From Parachlamydiales bacterium (lineage in GTDB: Bacteria > Chlamydiota > Chlamydiia > Chlamydiales > Parachlamydiaceae), in assembly GCA_020051075.1 (NCBI GenBank), contig JAGVJP010000058.1, forward strand, positions 1 to 38,469: DNA of 38,469 nucleotides, given 5' to 3'. Made by a program: the position numbers and the translations under genes. Every line of letters begins with the position of its first letter. Positions within the stretch are counted from its first letter, which is position 1. Positions 1 through 8,779 of this stretch are shown piece after piece. The notes under the pieces were generated by a model. The model saw nothing but the letters and a program-made list of their open reading frames with translations, was not told the DNA's origin and made no database searches.

Positions 1-262
1 GGACATAGCCATCATGAAAATCTTGGCCATGTGCAGCCCATTGAGCCTCCCAGTTGATTGGAGGCAATTCATGGGGAAGGCAGGTGGTAATAAAGGAGAA
101 GTTGTCTACTTCTGAAGGGTCACTCAGCAAAGTAAAAACGACGGCTTGTCCATCCTCTTCCGAACCGTAGAGGATTTCAATTCCATTTACCTCAAGGGTA
201 TTCCAAGCCTCTTCTAGTGAAATGTCCTGGACGATAGTTAGCTGAAAAAGCGATTTCATCAT
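1..262 (-). CDS. prmA: PrmA-like ribosomal protein L11 methyltransferase, N-terminal part
   Basis: This frame runs off the window edge, so only about the first 87 residues are visible, starting MMKSLFQLTIVQDIS. The stretch INWEAQWAAHGQDFHDGYV resembles the conserved DWE-x-x-W segment that precedes the SAM-binding domain of PrmA, the enzyme that trimethylates ribosomal protein L11. The catalytic domain itself lies outside the window, so the call rests on this N-terminal motif alone. The start ATG overlaps the stop of a 43-codon ORF as TGATG, which suggests translational coupling to the upstream tilS unit. A second ATG directly follows the first. A different class I methyltransferase with a PrmA-like N-terminus is possible. 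Confidence 0.6.
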   Translation of the reverse strand, partial: MMKSLFQLTIVQDISLEEAWNTLEVNGIEILYGSEEDGQAVVFTLLSDPSEVDNFSFITTCLPHELPPINWEAQWAAHGQDFHDGYV

Positions 263-393
263 CAGACACTCGGATTCTGCTGCATTTTACCCATAAGTTC
301 TGCGACAAGGTTGATTTGGACAGAACTTTGAATCATACCGCTCCGTTGAGCTCTCATAATGTTCCCGATCAAAATTTTCGATCCTTTTTTCAT
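262..393 (-). CDS. Small hypothetical protein (43 aa) between tilS and prmA
   Basis: A short frame encodes 43 residues beginning MKKGSKILIGNIMRAQRS. GAGG lies four bases before the ATG, and the stop overlaps the prmA start (TGATG). Tight coupling on both sides argues for real translation, but I recognise no family. Just upstream an 18-codon ORF (390-446) ends in ATGA overlap with this start. It encodes a hydrophobic stretch followed by basic residues (LMGAFLLKACYYRFKDRGR) that looks like a transmembrane tail without a proper beginning. The two may be pieces of one former membrane protein. Short length keeps confidence low. Confidence 0.35.
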   Translation of the reverse strand: MKKGSKILIGNIMRAQRSGMIQSSVQINLVAELMGKMQQNPSV

Positions 394-466
394 CGGCCTC
401 GGTCTTTAAAACGATAATAGCATGCTTTAAGGAGAAACGCCCCCATTAAAACAAGGGCAGCGATTG

Positions 467-1879
467 CTATAGTGGACTCTTTTTAGGTCCCTTAGGTCCT
501 TGTTGTCTCTTATCCCTTTCTTTAGGTCCCCTGTCTCTTATAGGCCCTTTAAATGCCAGTTTGATCATCAAACACTTTTCTCCGGCTCTGAGGAAGTGGT
601 TCCCTTGACCTGAGAGAAATTCATGGCAGATCTCTCCATCCTTCTTAACGAGAGGAAAACGTGGATATAAAAATGAAGGAACTTTTGCTTGGTTCCATTC
701 CTTTTTCACTTTTACTAAATTCAAAGCCGGACTAAGCTGCCCCACTTCAAGTTGATAGTTCCCATGTGGCAAGAAACAGACTAAACGGCCGGTCCACCCT
801 TCTCGCCAAGTTCCTATTTGCTTTGTTTCGGAAACATCAACTTCAACGGTTTCAACATTCCAGCTGCCGAGTTGTTGAGATCCTTCTTTCAACGCAATAG
901 AACAGCTCTCTTCATCGGAAAATTCTTCTAGAAGAAATAAGCTCTTGCGATCAATCGCAATCATCCGATTCCCTAACATAAATTTCTGCAAAGGCTTCCC
1001 TTCTTGAAGAGCTATCGCAGCAGTGGTGAAAGATTGACGTGACAAGTAAAACCCATGCTGTTTACAAAACAGCCGCAACAAATATTTTATTTCAACCAAC
1101 ACTGTCGGCAAGGAGTTGCGTAAATCTAAATAGATCCCCCAAGGTCCGACGACTTGTTTATCGAGAACACCTTTCAGACGTTCATGAAAAAACGTCGACA
1201 GCTCTTCTGATTCATTGGCGAGTTCAATGAGGTTATTTTGGACCTCTTTTCCAAACATCTCATTCAGCCAGGGAAAAATCGTTTGCCTCATCCGCGCCCG
1301 AAGGTGTCGACAATCTTGGTTGGTTTTATCAATGAACGGACTGAATGGGAATGCACACACCATTTTCTCTATTTCGCTTTTCGAGAAATTCATTAACGGG
1401 CGGAGCACCTGCACCCCATAAAGGAGGCTTTTGGCTTTAAGGGTGGACCATGACGACCAATGAGCCCCTTCAAAAAGTTGCTTTAATATTGTCTCTGCCC
1501 TGTCATCGCGATGATGTCCAGTCACAACACATTGACAGTGATGTTGTGTAGATAATGCAGCAAAAAACGCATAGCGTTCCTCCCTGCAAGCAGATTCAAG
1601 ATTTCCCTTGAGGGTCGTTGGATCAAGCGTCTTTAAGAAAAAAGAAACTTCATGAGAGTCTGCGAGCTGCCTCAACGCCTCGGCTTCGAGGCGGCTCTCC
1701 TCCCGCCACCCATGGTCGACATGAGCGACATAAAATGGCACGTTGGACCGCTCCCGAAAGCGGAGGAGGTAGAAAAAAAGAAAAAGCGAGTCTGGCCCAC
1801 CTGATAACGCTAACAATAGCGGTTCAGAAGACGAACAGTACTGGTCAAAAAACCGATCTATGTCTTTGATGTTTACCAT
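467..1879 (-). CDS. tilS: tRNA(Ile)-lysidine synthase TilS
   Basis: TilS attaches lysine to C34 of the CAU-anticodon tRNA-Ile using ATP, changing both codon reading and charging. The PP-loop ATP pyrophosphatase signature SGGPDS is at residues 26-31, followed by HVDHGWR and the GHHRDDRAET segment typical of the family. The C-terminal half carries the substrate-binding region. The frame is open for 20 more codons upstream, but the ATG at 1879 (MVNIKDIDRF) fits the family better and lies two bases after the stop of the GYF gene, indicating coupling. Length is about 470 residues. The extreme C-terminus is an odd basic tail of repeated GPK and RD motifs, encoded by roughly 10-bp spaced GGTCC-type repeats. 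In Chlamydia tilS (CT840) also neighbours the LptF/G genes. Confidence 0.93.
   Translation of the reverse strand: MVNIKDIDRFFDQYCSSSEPLLLALSGGPDSLFLFFYLLRFRERSNVPFYVAHVDHGWREESRLEAEALRQLADSHEVSFFLKTLDPTTLKGNLESACREERYAFFAALSTQHHCQCVVTGHHRDDRAETILKQLFEGAHWSSWSTLKAKSLLYGVQVLRPLMNFSKSEIEKMVCAFPFSPFIDKTNQDCRHLRARMRQTIFPWLNEMFGKEVQNNLIELANESEELSTFFHERLKGVLDKQVVGPWGIYLDLRNSLPTVLVEIKYLLRLFCKQHGFYLSRQSFTTAAIALQEGKPLQKFMLGNRMIAIDRKSLFLLEEFSDEESCSIALKEGSQQLGSWNVETVEVDVSETKQIGTWREGWTGRLVCFLPHGNYQLEVGQLSPALNLVKVKKEWNQAKVPSFLYPRFPLVKKDGEICHEFLSGQGNHFLRAGEKCLMIKLAFKGPIRDRGPKERDKRQQGPKGPKKSPL
486..547. repeat. Phased GGTCC/GTCTC repeats in the 3' end of tilS
   Basis: On the plus strand GGTCC occurs at 486, 495 and 525, GTCTC at 505 and 533, and GGCCC at 543, so a related pentamer appears about every 9-10 bases. 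The minus strand reads these as the GPK/RDR-rich tail of TilS. The same style of spaced GTCC words occurs at 8636-8680 in a non-coding spacer. Confidence 0.5.
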
Positions 1880-1881
1880 AA

Positions 1882-2244
1882 TCAGCGGTTCAAAAGATAA
1901 AATGTATAGGAAATAATGAGCAAGAAAACAATCAACCACAAGATAAATTGATAGGGATCTTGTTGCATGATCACAGTCACCTGTTCTGATCCCAATTCCT
2001 CTTTAAGGGGAGCAAGTGTTGGCTTCTCATGCAAAGGTTTCGACTCCGGTTCATCTTCAAAGAGAATGTTTAATTCTGGGACGTGCCGCGCTGGAGTCCA
2101 CTCGCTAAAACCCTTTTTCCAGACAAGCGTATCAGGAGTAATGAATTTTTTAAGCTCAAGCAAACGAAAGGGACCTGCTTGGTTATGATCAAGAATGACA
2201 TACCACTCCCTATCACTGGGTGGTGAGCTCTTCGTGTTACCCAT
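1882..2244 (-). CDS. GYF_2-domain protein with C-terminal membrane anchor
   Basis: The 120-residue product has a GYF_2-like domain at about residues 13-58 (EWYVILDHNQAGPF, then LVWKKGFSEWTPA and VPEL), a charged linker, and a hydrophobic helix at about 100-118 ending in NR. GYF_2 domains are thought to bind proline-rich peptides and are often found in membrane proteins of unknown role. The tail-anchored layout would place the domain in the cytoplasm. The start is well supported: AAGGAG lies about four bases before the ATG. It is the first gene of the minus-strand unit leading into tilS and diverges from lptF across about 137 bp. The cellular partner is unknown. Confidence 0.8.
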   Translation of the reverse strand: MGNTKSSPPSDREWYVILDHNQAGPFRLLELKKFITPDTLVWKKGFSEWTPARHVPELNILFEDEPESKPLHEKPTLAPLKEELGSEQVTVIMQQDPYQFILWLIVFLLIISYTFYLLNR

Positions 2245-2381
2245 AACTCTCCTTCACACTATGAATAGTTATAATAAATCTTGATATTGCATCATTATAA
2301 CAGTTTCTGTCATTATTTCTTCTAAAAGTATTCGTTTACCTGTAAAATTATTTAATCTTAACCTGAGTTTTGGTAACTTTC

Positions 2382-3530
2382 ATGCCCATCCTATGGCGCT
2401 ACCTCATCTATCATTTCCTTAAAATCGCCTCTCTCACGATTTTGGCTTTTATAGCGATTTTATTGACGATGCGGTTAGATGAAATCGCCCACTTTGCTGC
2501 TTTAGGGGCCCCCTTATCGTATATCGTCATATTTACCCTCTTTCAGATCCCCTACATTCTTCCAATCGCGATTCCATTATCCTGTCTCATCTCTTCGTTT
2601 ATCCTGATTCAACAAATGTCCCGCCTTCATGAATTAATTGCATTGCGAGCAAGCGGACTCTCTCTGCGCGATATCCTCACCCCTCTGCTCATCGCTGCAA
2701 GCTTTCTTTCTATTGCCAATTTATGGATCACTTCCGAGCTAGCCACCTACTCCCATCTTCAATCAAGCCTCCTAAAGAGCGAACTGCGCGCCGTGAACCC
2801 TCTCCTTCTTCTCAATAACAAACACCTCATGAGGTTAAAAGGATTCTACTTTGAAGCTCTTGGTTCGTCTGTTGTGGGAGAATCAGCCTCAGACACCATC
2901 CTAGCCTTTCCAAATAAACACTATGGACGATTAAATCTCATGGTGGCCCGTGATCTGAAAGCAACTCCTACACTGTTTGATGGACAGCATGTCACTCTCT
3001 TAACAAGCACTCCAACAATTTCTAACGATGGCTTCGACCACTTATTGATAGAAAATATGCAAAGTTCTGTCACCCTTGTTGAAGACTTCTCCGATCTACT
3101 GCAGAAAAAGGTATGGACAATCAATAACGATTATCTACAGATGCCATTGCTGCTAGCCCGAATCAAAGATCAGCAGGTGCAGCTGACAAAAGCGATTGAA
3201 AATAGAGAGAATAAAACCCAAATTAAAGTTTTGCTGACAGACCTAAACCGAAGCTATAGCGAGGTGACGAAGCGGATTTCCATTGCTCTTGCTGTGTTCA
3301 GCTTCACTTTAATGGGATCGGCTTTTGGGATCAGTATCAGCCGTCAAAAAAACTATACTCCTCTGTATCTTGCCATCGGACTTTCGACAGCCTATCTCAT
3401 CGCCTTTTTTATCGCTAAAGGGGTCGAACATCAACGCGTGCTAGCAGACCTTCTTTATCTTTTACCTCATGCTGCCATCGTTGCCACATCGATAGTCGTA
3501 TTAAACAGAATCAGCAGAGGGATCGAATAA
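2382..3530 (+). CDS. lptF: LptF/LptG-family LPS export permease (first copy)
   Basis: This is an integral membrane subunit of the LptB2FG ABC transporter that extracts lipopolysaccharide from the inner membrane and passes it to the periplasmic bridge. It shows the family layout: N-terminal transmembrane helices (about residues 5-30 and 45-100), a periplasmic beta-jellyroll region in the middle, and three C-terminal helices. The segment ELIALRASGLS is the coupling-helix motif of YjgP/YjgQ proteins. A TTG at 2370 could extend it by four codons, but the ATG at 2382 gives the expected N-terminus. It overlaps the next permease gene by one base, so both are surely co-expressed. It corresponds in position to CT838/CT839 of Chlamydia. 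Which copy is F and which is G is inferred from order only. Confidence 0.85.
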   Translation: MPILWRYLIYHFLKIASLTILAFIAILLTMRLDEIAHFAALGAPLSYIVIFTLFQIPYILPIAIPLSCLISSFILIQQMSRLHELIALRASGLSLRDILTPLLIAASFLSIANLWITSELATYSHLQSSLLKSELRAVNPLLLLNNKHLMRLKGFYFEALGSSVVGESASDTILAFPNKHYGRLNLMVARDLKATPTLFDGQHVTLLTSTPTISNDGFDHLLIENMQSSVTLVEDFSDLLQKKVWTINNDYLQMPLLLARIKDQQVQLTKAIENRENKTQIKVLLTDLNRSYSEVTKRISIALAVFSFTLMGSAFGISISRQKNYTPLYLAIGLSTAYLIAFFIAKGVEHQRVLADLLYLLPHAAIVATSIVVLNRISRGIE

Positions 3531-4609
3531 TGTTCTGTAAAATTTGGGAACGCTATTTTCTAGGACAATTTATCCGAGTTTTTCTCTTATTCCTATGCTG
3601 TTTTTATGGCTTATATGTGATTATCGATTTTGCAAGCCATACAAGCATCTCCTATTACCGCCAAGGGCAGCTTCATTTACAAGATATCGTCCTCTATTAC
3701 CTCTATGTATTTGCTAGCAGGGCAGAAATATTGCTCCCTATCGCTCTGCTGATTGCGTTCGTGAAAACAGTCTGCACATTAAACACTCAAAATGAACTGA
3801 TCGCTCTCATGGCAAGTGGAATTAAAGTTAAAACGTTGATGCGCCCGTTTCTTATTGTCAGCCTCTTCTGCACTCTCCTCTTATACGCTAACGAACAGTT
3901 CCTCCTCCCTGAGGCGTTAAAAAAATTGCGACGGCTAGAAGATTCAACAAAACATCAAAGAAGCAGGAATCATCCAACCGTTGCTGTCTATCATCTCGTT
4001 TTGGAAGATCGCTCAACCCTTCTATATCAGAATTACGATAAGGTAAACGAACGTTTCTTCGACGTCTTTTGGATCCCTTCTATCGATAACATCTACCGAA
4101 TGAAATATTTATCCCACAATCAAGATATCCCTCTCGGAAGTTTTGTCGACCATTTTACCCGGAGTCAATCAGGAGAACTTCTTCAAGAAGCATCCTACCT
4201 TCAACGCACTTTCCCCGAAATTCAACTCAACGATGAGCTCCTTCATTCCGCGATATTCGATCCTGATATTTTATCTTTCAGCGGACTCACTGAACAAATT
4301 AAAAGTTTCTCACTTATTCAAAATGAAAAAGAGAGCAAGGTGCTCACTGCATTTTACTGGAAGCTAGCGATTCCCTGGCTTTGTTTCATCACCATCATCG
4401 GTGCCGCGCCTTATTGTGTCCACTTTTCCAGACAGCTTCCTGTTTTTTTGATCTATGCCTGTACATTATTTAGTTTAATCGCTTTTTACATGTTTATCGA
4501 CGCTGCTTTAGTTGTATCGAAAAGACAAGTAATCCCCCCTTTCATAGCGATTATCTGTCCTTTTCTTACAGTTTTTGGTTTCTTTCAATGGCGCTTTGCA
4601 AAATTGTGA
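3530..4609 (+). CDS. lptG: LptF/LptG-family LPS export permease (second copy)
   Basis: This is the partner permease of the preceding gene, 359 residues, with the same architecture: amphipathic N-terminus, helices at about 15-35 and 60-115, a periplasmic domain, and three helices after residue 280. The motif ELIALMASGIKVKTLMRP is the hallmark coupling helix. Translation starts in TAATG overlap with the stop of lptF, which implies coupled translation and a 1:1 ratio, as expected for an obligate heterodimer. No terminator is evident before the M32 peptidase gene 41 bp downstream. Confidence 0.85.
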   Translation: MFCKIWERYFLGQFIRVFLLFLCCFYGLYVIIDFASHTSISYYRQGQLHLQDIVLYYLYVFASRAEILLPIALLIAFVKTVCTLNTQNELIALMASGIKVKTLMRPFLIVSLFCTLLLYANEQFLLPEALKKLRRLEDSTKHQRSRNHPTVAVYHLVLEDRSTLLYQNYDKVNERFFDVFWIPSIDNIYRMKYLSHNQDIPLGSFVDHFTRSQSGELLQEASYLQRTFPEIQLNDELLHSAIFDPDILSFSGLTEQIKSFSLIQNEKESKVLTAFYWKLAIPWLCFITIIGAAPYCVHFSRQLPVFLIYACTLFSLIAFYMFIDAALVVSKRQVIPPFIAIICPFLTVFGFFQWRFAKL

Positions 4610-4650
4610 CGACCTGATATATATACCGACAAATTCCCAAAAAGGATGTT

Positions 4651-6162
4651 ATGAACCCGTCTGAAATACATTACCAGAAAATCCACGAACTCTCAAAGCA
4701 TAGACGTATTTTGGAAGGGGTTGTCTCATTACTAAATTGGGACCAAGAAACATACATGCCACCTGAAGGTGCAGGAATTAGAGCAGAACAACTCGGAGTG
4801 ATGGCAGGGATCATCCACCGAGAAAAAACAGGCCCCAAATTTGCCAAAGCTCTGAGCAAACTCATTGATCTTCCAAGCGGAAAACTCCTCTCGAAAAGGC
4901 TGTCACAGCAACAAAACGCAGCATTAAGAGAATGGCATCGAGATTACGTCCACGACACGGCCCTTCCGACAAAATTCGTCGAAGAATACACTAAAATTAC
5001 TTCTCAGGCCTTAATGGTATGGCGAACAGCAAAATCTGATGATGCATTTCATCAATTCCTTCCCTTCCTAGACCGCATCGTGATTCTAAATAGGAGAAAG
5101 GCCGAATACTTGAAATACAAAGATCATCCTTATGATGCCCTTTTAGATGAATATGAACCCGAAATGAAGACAAAAGACGTTGAACAGCTATTTACAAAAC
5201 TAAGAAACACTCTCATCCCGCTGATTAAAAAAGCAGCAAAACGAAAAATCAATGATGATTTCTTATTCGGCAAATGGAGCGATAGTAAACAGATCGCTTT
5301 TAGTTTTAAGATATTAGATGCAATGGGATATGACAAAAATAAAGGAAGGATCGACTTTTCTTCCCATCCCTTCTCCTCGTCCTGCCACCCCAATGACAGT
5401 CGCGTCACAACTCGAATTCATGAAGATTCTCTCATGAGCAATATCTTTGTCATCCTCCATGAAGGGGGTCATTCACTCTACGAGATGGGCCTTCCCATTG
5501 ATCAATATGGAACTCCTCTTGGGGAAGCCCGCTCTTTAGGGATACATGAAAGCCAATCCCGTTGGTGGGAAACTTATATCGGAATGAGCAAACCTTTTTG
5601 GCAATACTTCTTGCCACAGCTTCAATCCCTATTCAAAGGAAAGCTCAGCGACATTTCCCTCGAGCAGTTCTATAGAGCTATCAACATCGTGGAACCAAGT
5701 TTGGTTCGGGTTGAAGCAGACGAACTGACCTATCCCATGCATATTATCCTCAGATTCGAACTAGAAAAAGCACTGATCGAAGGGTCTTTATCAGTCCGGG
5801 ATCTCCCCGAAGTATGGAATGAAAAGATGAGCAAGTATCTTGGGATAACACCTAAGACAAATCGTGAAGGGTGCCTACAAGACATTCATTGGGCTATGGG
5901 AGCGTTCGGCTACTTCCCAACCTATACATTAGGAAACCTTTATGCTGCACATCTCTTTGAAGCATTTGCCCACCAACATCCAGATTGGAAACATAGGGTT
6001 GCTGCAGGAGAATTATCGTTCATCAGAGAATGGCTTCATGATAAAATCTATCAATATGGGCGCCGCTATTCGACTAAAGAACTCCTCAAGAAAGCCACAG
6101 GAACTCCTTTCACAGCAGATGCTTATTTGAGCTATCTGCAGGATAAATATACCTCTCTATAA
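4651..6162 (+). CDS. M32 family thermostable carboxypeptidase (carboxypeptidase Taq)
   Basis: This is a zinc metallocarboxypeptidase of MEROPS family M32, which removes C-terminal residues from peptides in the cytoplasm. The zinc motif HEGGH is at residues 270-274, with the third ligand in HESQSRWWE (H299, E300). The M32 hallmarks HPF and DSRVTTR come just before, and the C-terminal GAFGYFPTYTLGNLYAA block is intact. Length is 503 residues, as is usual for the family. AAGGA precedes the ATG at a suitable distance. It ends three bases before the convergent unknown gene, leaving almost no room for a terminator. A likely role is recycling peptides as amino acids, but that is inferred. Confidence 0.93.
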   Translation: MNPSEIHYQKIHELSKHRRILEGVVSLLNWDQETYMPPEGAGIRAEQLGVMAGIIHREKTGPKFAKALSKLIDLPSGKLLSKRLSQQQNAALREWHRDYVHDTALPTKFVEEYTKITSQALMVWRTAKSDDAFHQFLPFLDRIVILNRRKAEYLKYKDHPYDALLDEYEPEMKTKDVEQLFTKLRNTLIPLIKKAAKRKINDDFLFGKWSDSKQIAFSFKILDAMGYDKNKGRIDFSSHPFSSSCHPNDSRVTTRIHEDSLMSNIFVILHEGGHSLYEMGLPIDQYGTPLGEARSLGIHESQSRWWETYIGMSKPFWQYFLPQLQSLFKGKLSDISLEQFYRAINIVEPSLVRVEADELTYPMHIILRFELEKALIEGSLSVRDLPEVWNEKMSKYLGITPKTNREGCLQDIHWAMGAFGYFPTYTLGNLYAAHLFEAFAHQHPDWKHRVAAGELSFIREWLHDKIYQYGRRYSTKELLKKATGTPFTADAYLSYLQDKYTSL

Positions 6163-6165
6163 CGT

Positions 6166-8376
6166 TTATTTTGTATGCACAACCCCTTTCAGAATTGATT
6201 TATCATAAAGTTTGCTGAAACCTTCCACAACCATGTGAGCAAATGACTCAGCCCCTTGTTCAATCCAAGCATTTTCTATTGATTTAACAACATTCAATAG
6301 GCGATGAAACCGGTCGGGAAGCATACTCCGTTCCCTAATCAGTAGAGAAGGGACATAAATCATAAAATTGAGGAAGTTCCACTCTCGCTGATTCCATTCT
6401 TCATTTGCAATCAGTTTGAGCAACAAGAAAAGTTCGGTACTATAAGCCTCGCCGACATCTACTCCATCTTTGCAAGTTAAGCTGACTGTGTCTGGAGATA
6501 GCCACTCAATCAATTTCAGTTGCAAGAACAAATAAAAGATCTCGATGAAATCTATTCTCCTCTCTCTTGATAGAACGTTCTTATTTGAAAAGAAGATCTG
6601 GTGGATCGCTTTAAAAGCCCCATCTATAAAATGAGCCAGCTTATTCCGATCAATCGAAGGAGGGAAATAATATCCAGCGCTCTCATCTAATAGAAGTTCC
6701 TTAAATTGGCCTAAGAAAGTTTCCGCGCTGTTCACTTGGCGATAAGGTCCTAACTGGTGATAGAACTCTGTGTCAGTTGCTAAGGTAACCACATTAATTG
6801 CATTTTCCAACCCTGGTTCGCTTTGCAGCTGCTCTAGAGCTAAACAACGAGCATATTCCCTCCAAGAAGTTCGATCCTGAAGGTTGATCAAGAGATGCTT
6901 CCGAGGGCTGGGAGATTCAACATAATGGCGAAGAAATCCTCGAAATTCAGGACTGATTTCAGCCTTATTAATAAATTCTTGGCAAATGGGAGCGCCTATT
7001 CTAATCACTCCAACTCTTCGTTCTTCAAAAACGATGTTAAACAAAAAGTTTGGCATATTGTGTTGGAGCAAGGTGTCGAGGACATGGAATGAATCTTCTT
7101 CCAGAATTTCTAATACTTTAAATAAAGGTCCATTCGGACGATGTTTAAAGATAGTAGCCATAGAAGCGTGGTCAGCTGCTAAACGGCTGCTGAATTGTTT
7201 ATCGGGATTGATTTCATCATGCTTTTCTCTTGAAAGCCTATTTTTCCCTTCTTCTAATAACACTTCAACGACGGGGATCATTTCATCCACACCCAAGAAA
7301 TTGATAAAAACAGCCTTACACAGTGTATGGATCAAATCAAGCAATTCATGAGCAAACAGGTTATCTTGCTTAGGAGGGTGAGTCATCCATTTTTTATAGA
7401 TGTTTGTTTGAAGTGCCTTTCTGAGAAAACTCTGAAAATCTTCGAAATACTCCCGACAACTCTTCACTGCCTCGTACTGCATTAAATTCTGTGGGTTGGC
7501 GCTGAGCATCAAAGCAAAAAGCGCCTGGTTGACAACCGAAACCAATTCATGGTCTTTCACGTGTCTAATTTCACGAAAAAAATGACCGAGGCGCGAACCT
7601 AATGATTTAATCAGCTCCTTTGCACAGAGATGAAACATCTTATCCCGCCATTCTTTAATCCGTTCTAGAGGATTCGATTCACGCCTCTCTCCAAAATAGC
7701 CGCTGAAATCACAGACAAGTTTAATATTTCTTAGAAGGCGGGGGCTGAAAAAACGACTGCCATCTTCTTTCCGAATGAAAAAGAGCTCGTATTCAGTGTC
7801 TTGCTTGACGGTTTCAAAATCAACGAAAGCACGTTTTGGTTCGAGAGGTTGAACAACAGCCACCGAAGTCAGTTTAATTTTTTTAGATGGTGGTGCTTCT
7901 TCTCTTTTTAAAGCAATGTCATGAACCCATTTACCAATTGCACCTTCTTCAATTTTACGAGCCACTTTTTTGCGATAGAACTCTTGGAGTTCCTGATATT
8001 CATTAAATTCGGTGACTCGTTGAGTTTGGTGGAAATAATGTGTATATTTATCTAGTTTTTTGCCAGCTTCTCCAACTAATACCATGATGGACTTAATCGC
8101 CTCTAAAGTCTTTGGGTCAGTCACTTGGTTATATTCAATTTTATAGAATTGCTTGAGATAGTGTAAAATCACTCGAAACGTTTCGCGAACTAGGTTTACT
8201 GTGGAAGAGGTTTCATTTTTGTGGAGCCAATGAATCGTCTTATAGGATATTTTTTCATTTCCTAATACCATTTCATGCTTCCGTGCGATCCCAATATCTC
8301 CATCAAATTCTAGATCTGCGATACAAGAGAGTGTTTCAACCACTTCTACGAGAGATAAATTAGATTGGGTAGCCAT
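6166..8376 (-). CDS. Large protein of unknown function (736 aa)
   Basis: I recognise no family. The product is 736 residues, mostly alpha-helical in appearance, rich in Leu, Glu, Lys, His and Phe, with no signal peptide and no clear transmembrane segment. A basic, Pro-containing linker (EEAPPSKKIKLTS, about residues 163-175) separates a roughly 160-residue N-terminal part from the rest. Such a KKIKL patch resembles a nuclear-localisation-type cluster, which is only suggestive. Position near lptF/lptG recalls the uncharacterised CT837 next to CT838 in C. trachomatis, but homology is not shown here. It is transcribed alone, from the AT-rich spacer before tRNA-Ser. A host-directed effector is a possibility without direct support. 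Confidence 0.8.
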   Translation of the reverse strand: MATQSNLSLVEVVETLSCIADLEFDGDIGIARKHEMVLGNEKISYKTIHWLHKNETSSTVNLVRETFRVILHYLKQFYKIEYNQVTDPKTLEAIKSIMVLVGEAGKKLDKYTHYFHQTQRVTEFNEYQELQEFYRKKVARKIEEGAIGKWVHDIALKREEAPPSKKIKLTSVAVVQPLEPKRAFVDFETVKQDTEYELFFIRKEDGSRFFSPRLLRNIKLVCDFSGYFGERRESNPLERIKEWRDKMFHLCAKELIKSLGSRLGHFFREIRHVKDHELVSVVNQALFALMLSANPQNLMQYEAVKSCREYFEDFQSFLRKALQTNIYKKWMTHPPKQDNLFAHELLDLIHTLCKAVFINFLGVDEMIPVVEVLLEEGKNRLSREKHDEINPDKQFSSRLAADHASMATIFKHRPNGPLFKVLEILEEDSFHVLDTLLQHNMPNFLFNIVFEERRVGVIRIGAPICQEFINKAEISPEFRGFLRHYVESPSPRKHLLINLQDRTSWREYARCLALEQLQSEPGLENAINVVTLATDTEFYHQLGPYRQVNSAETFLGQFKELLLDESAGYYFPPSIDRNKLAHFIDGAFKAIHQIFFSNKNVLSRERRIDFIEIFYLFLQLKLIEWLSPDTVSLTCKDGVDVGEAYSTELFLLLKLIANEEWNQREWNFLNFMIYVPSLLIRERSMLPDRFHRLLNVVKSIENAWIEQGAESFAHMVVEGFSKLYDKSILKGVVHTK

Positions 8377-8728
8377 ATGCCCCCCTTATTTTGAGTAAGT
8401 CCCCAGGGAGTTATGATCGTAAAGAACCTTGAGAACTTGTTTGTTTTTTGATTAATCGACCACCTAATTAAATTATTACAAAACATTCATTTAATTGTCA
8501 TTTTAATTATTAAACATGAAACAAATCAATAAAAAGAATGAGAATGAGTAATATGGACTTTATGGACAAAATCGATGTATTCATACATTTTTTATTGCTG
8601 TTCAATTTAATATTGTTTTTCTGTATTCCATTCCTGTCCATATCGGTCCATACCCGTCTATATTTTGTCCCTTACGTCCCTTTTTGTGGCAGATTTTCCT
8701 GAATTTTTTATTTTTTCTGTAATAACTA
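8377..8728. other. AT-rich intergenic spacer with phased repeats
   Basis: About 350 bp lie between the unknown minus-strand gene and the tRNA promoter. The stretch is strongly AT-rich. No ORF of note is seen. Its main content is the TATGGAC/GTCCATA repeat cluster listed separately. The minus-strand promoter of the large unknown gene should lie at its left side, but I could not pick one convincingly. Confidence 0.6.
8552..8680. repeat. Inverted and phased GTCCATA-type repeats
   Basis: TATGGAC occurs twice (8552-8558, 8561-8567). Its reverse complement GTCCATA follows at 8636-8642 and 8646-8652, then GTCTATA at 8656, and GTCCC at 8667 and 8676. The right-hand block therefore has a spacing of 10, 10, 11 and 9 bases, close to one helix turn. 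It lies about 50-145 bp upstream of the tRNA-Ser promoter. It may be a protein-binding array or a decayed simple repeat. Confidence 0.55.
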
Positions 8729-8758
8729 TTGACCAAATTGTTTCAGATTCGGTATAAG
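8729..8758 (+). promoter_or_regulatory. Candidate sigma-70-type promoter for tRNA-Ser
   Basis: TTGACC (8729-8734) and TATAAG (8753-8758) are separated by 18 bp, near the major-sigma consensus. Transcription would begin around 8765, about 15 bp before the mature tRNA 5' end. Confidence 0.6.
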
Positions 8759-8779
8759 CTTAGCCATTGGTCATCATTT

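Noticed and set aside
8552..8680. CRISPR array
   Set aside because: Repeats are only 5-7 bases, change orientation, and have no unique spacers of constant size; no cas genes are in the window.
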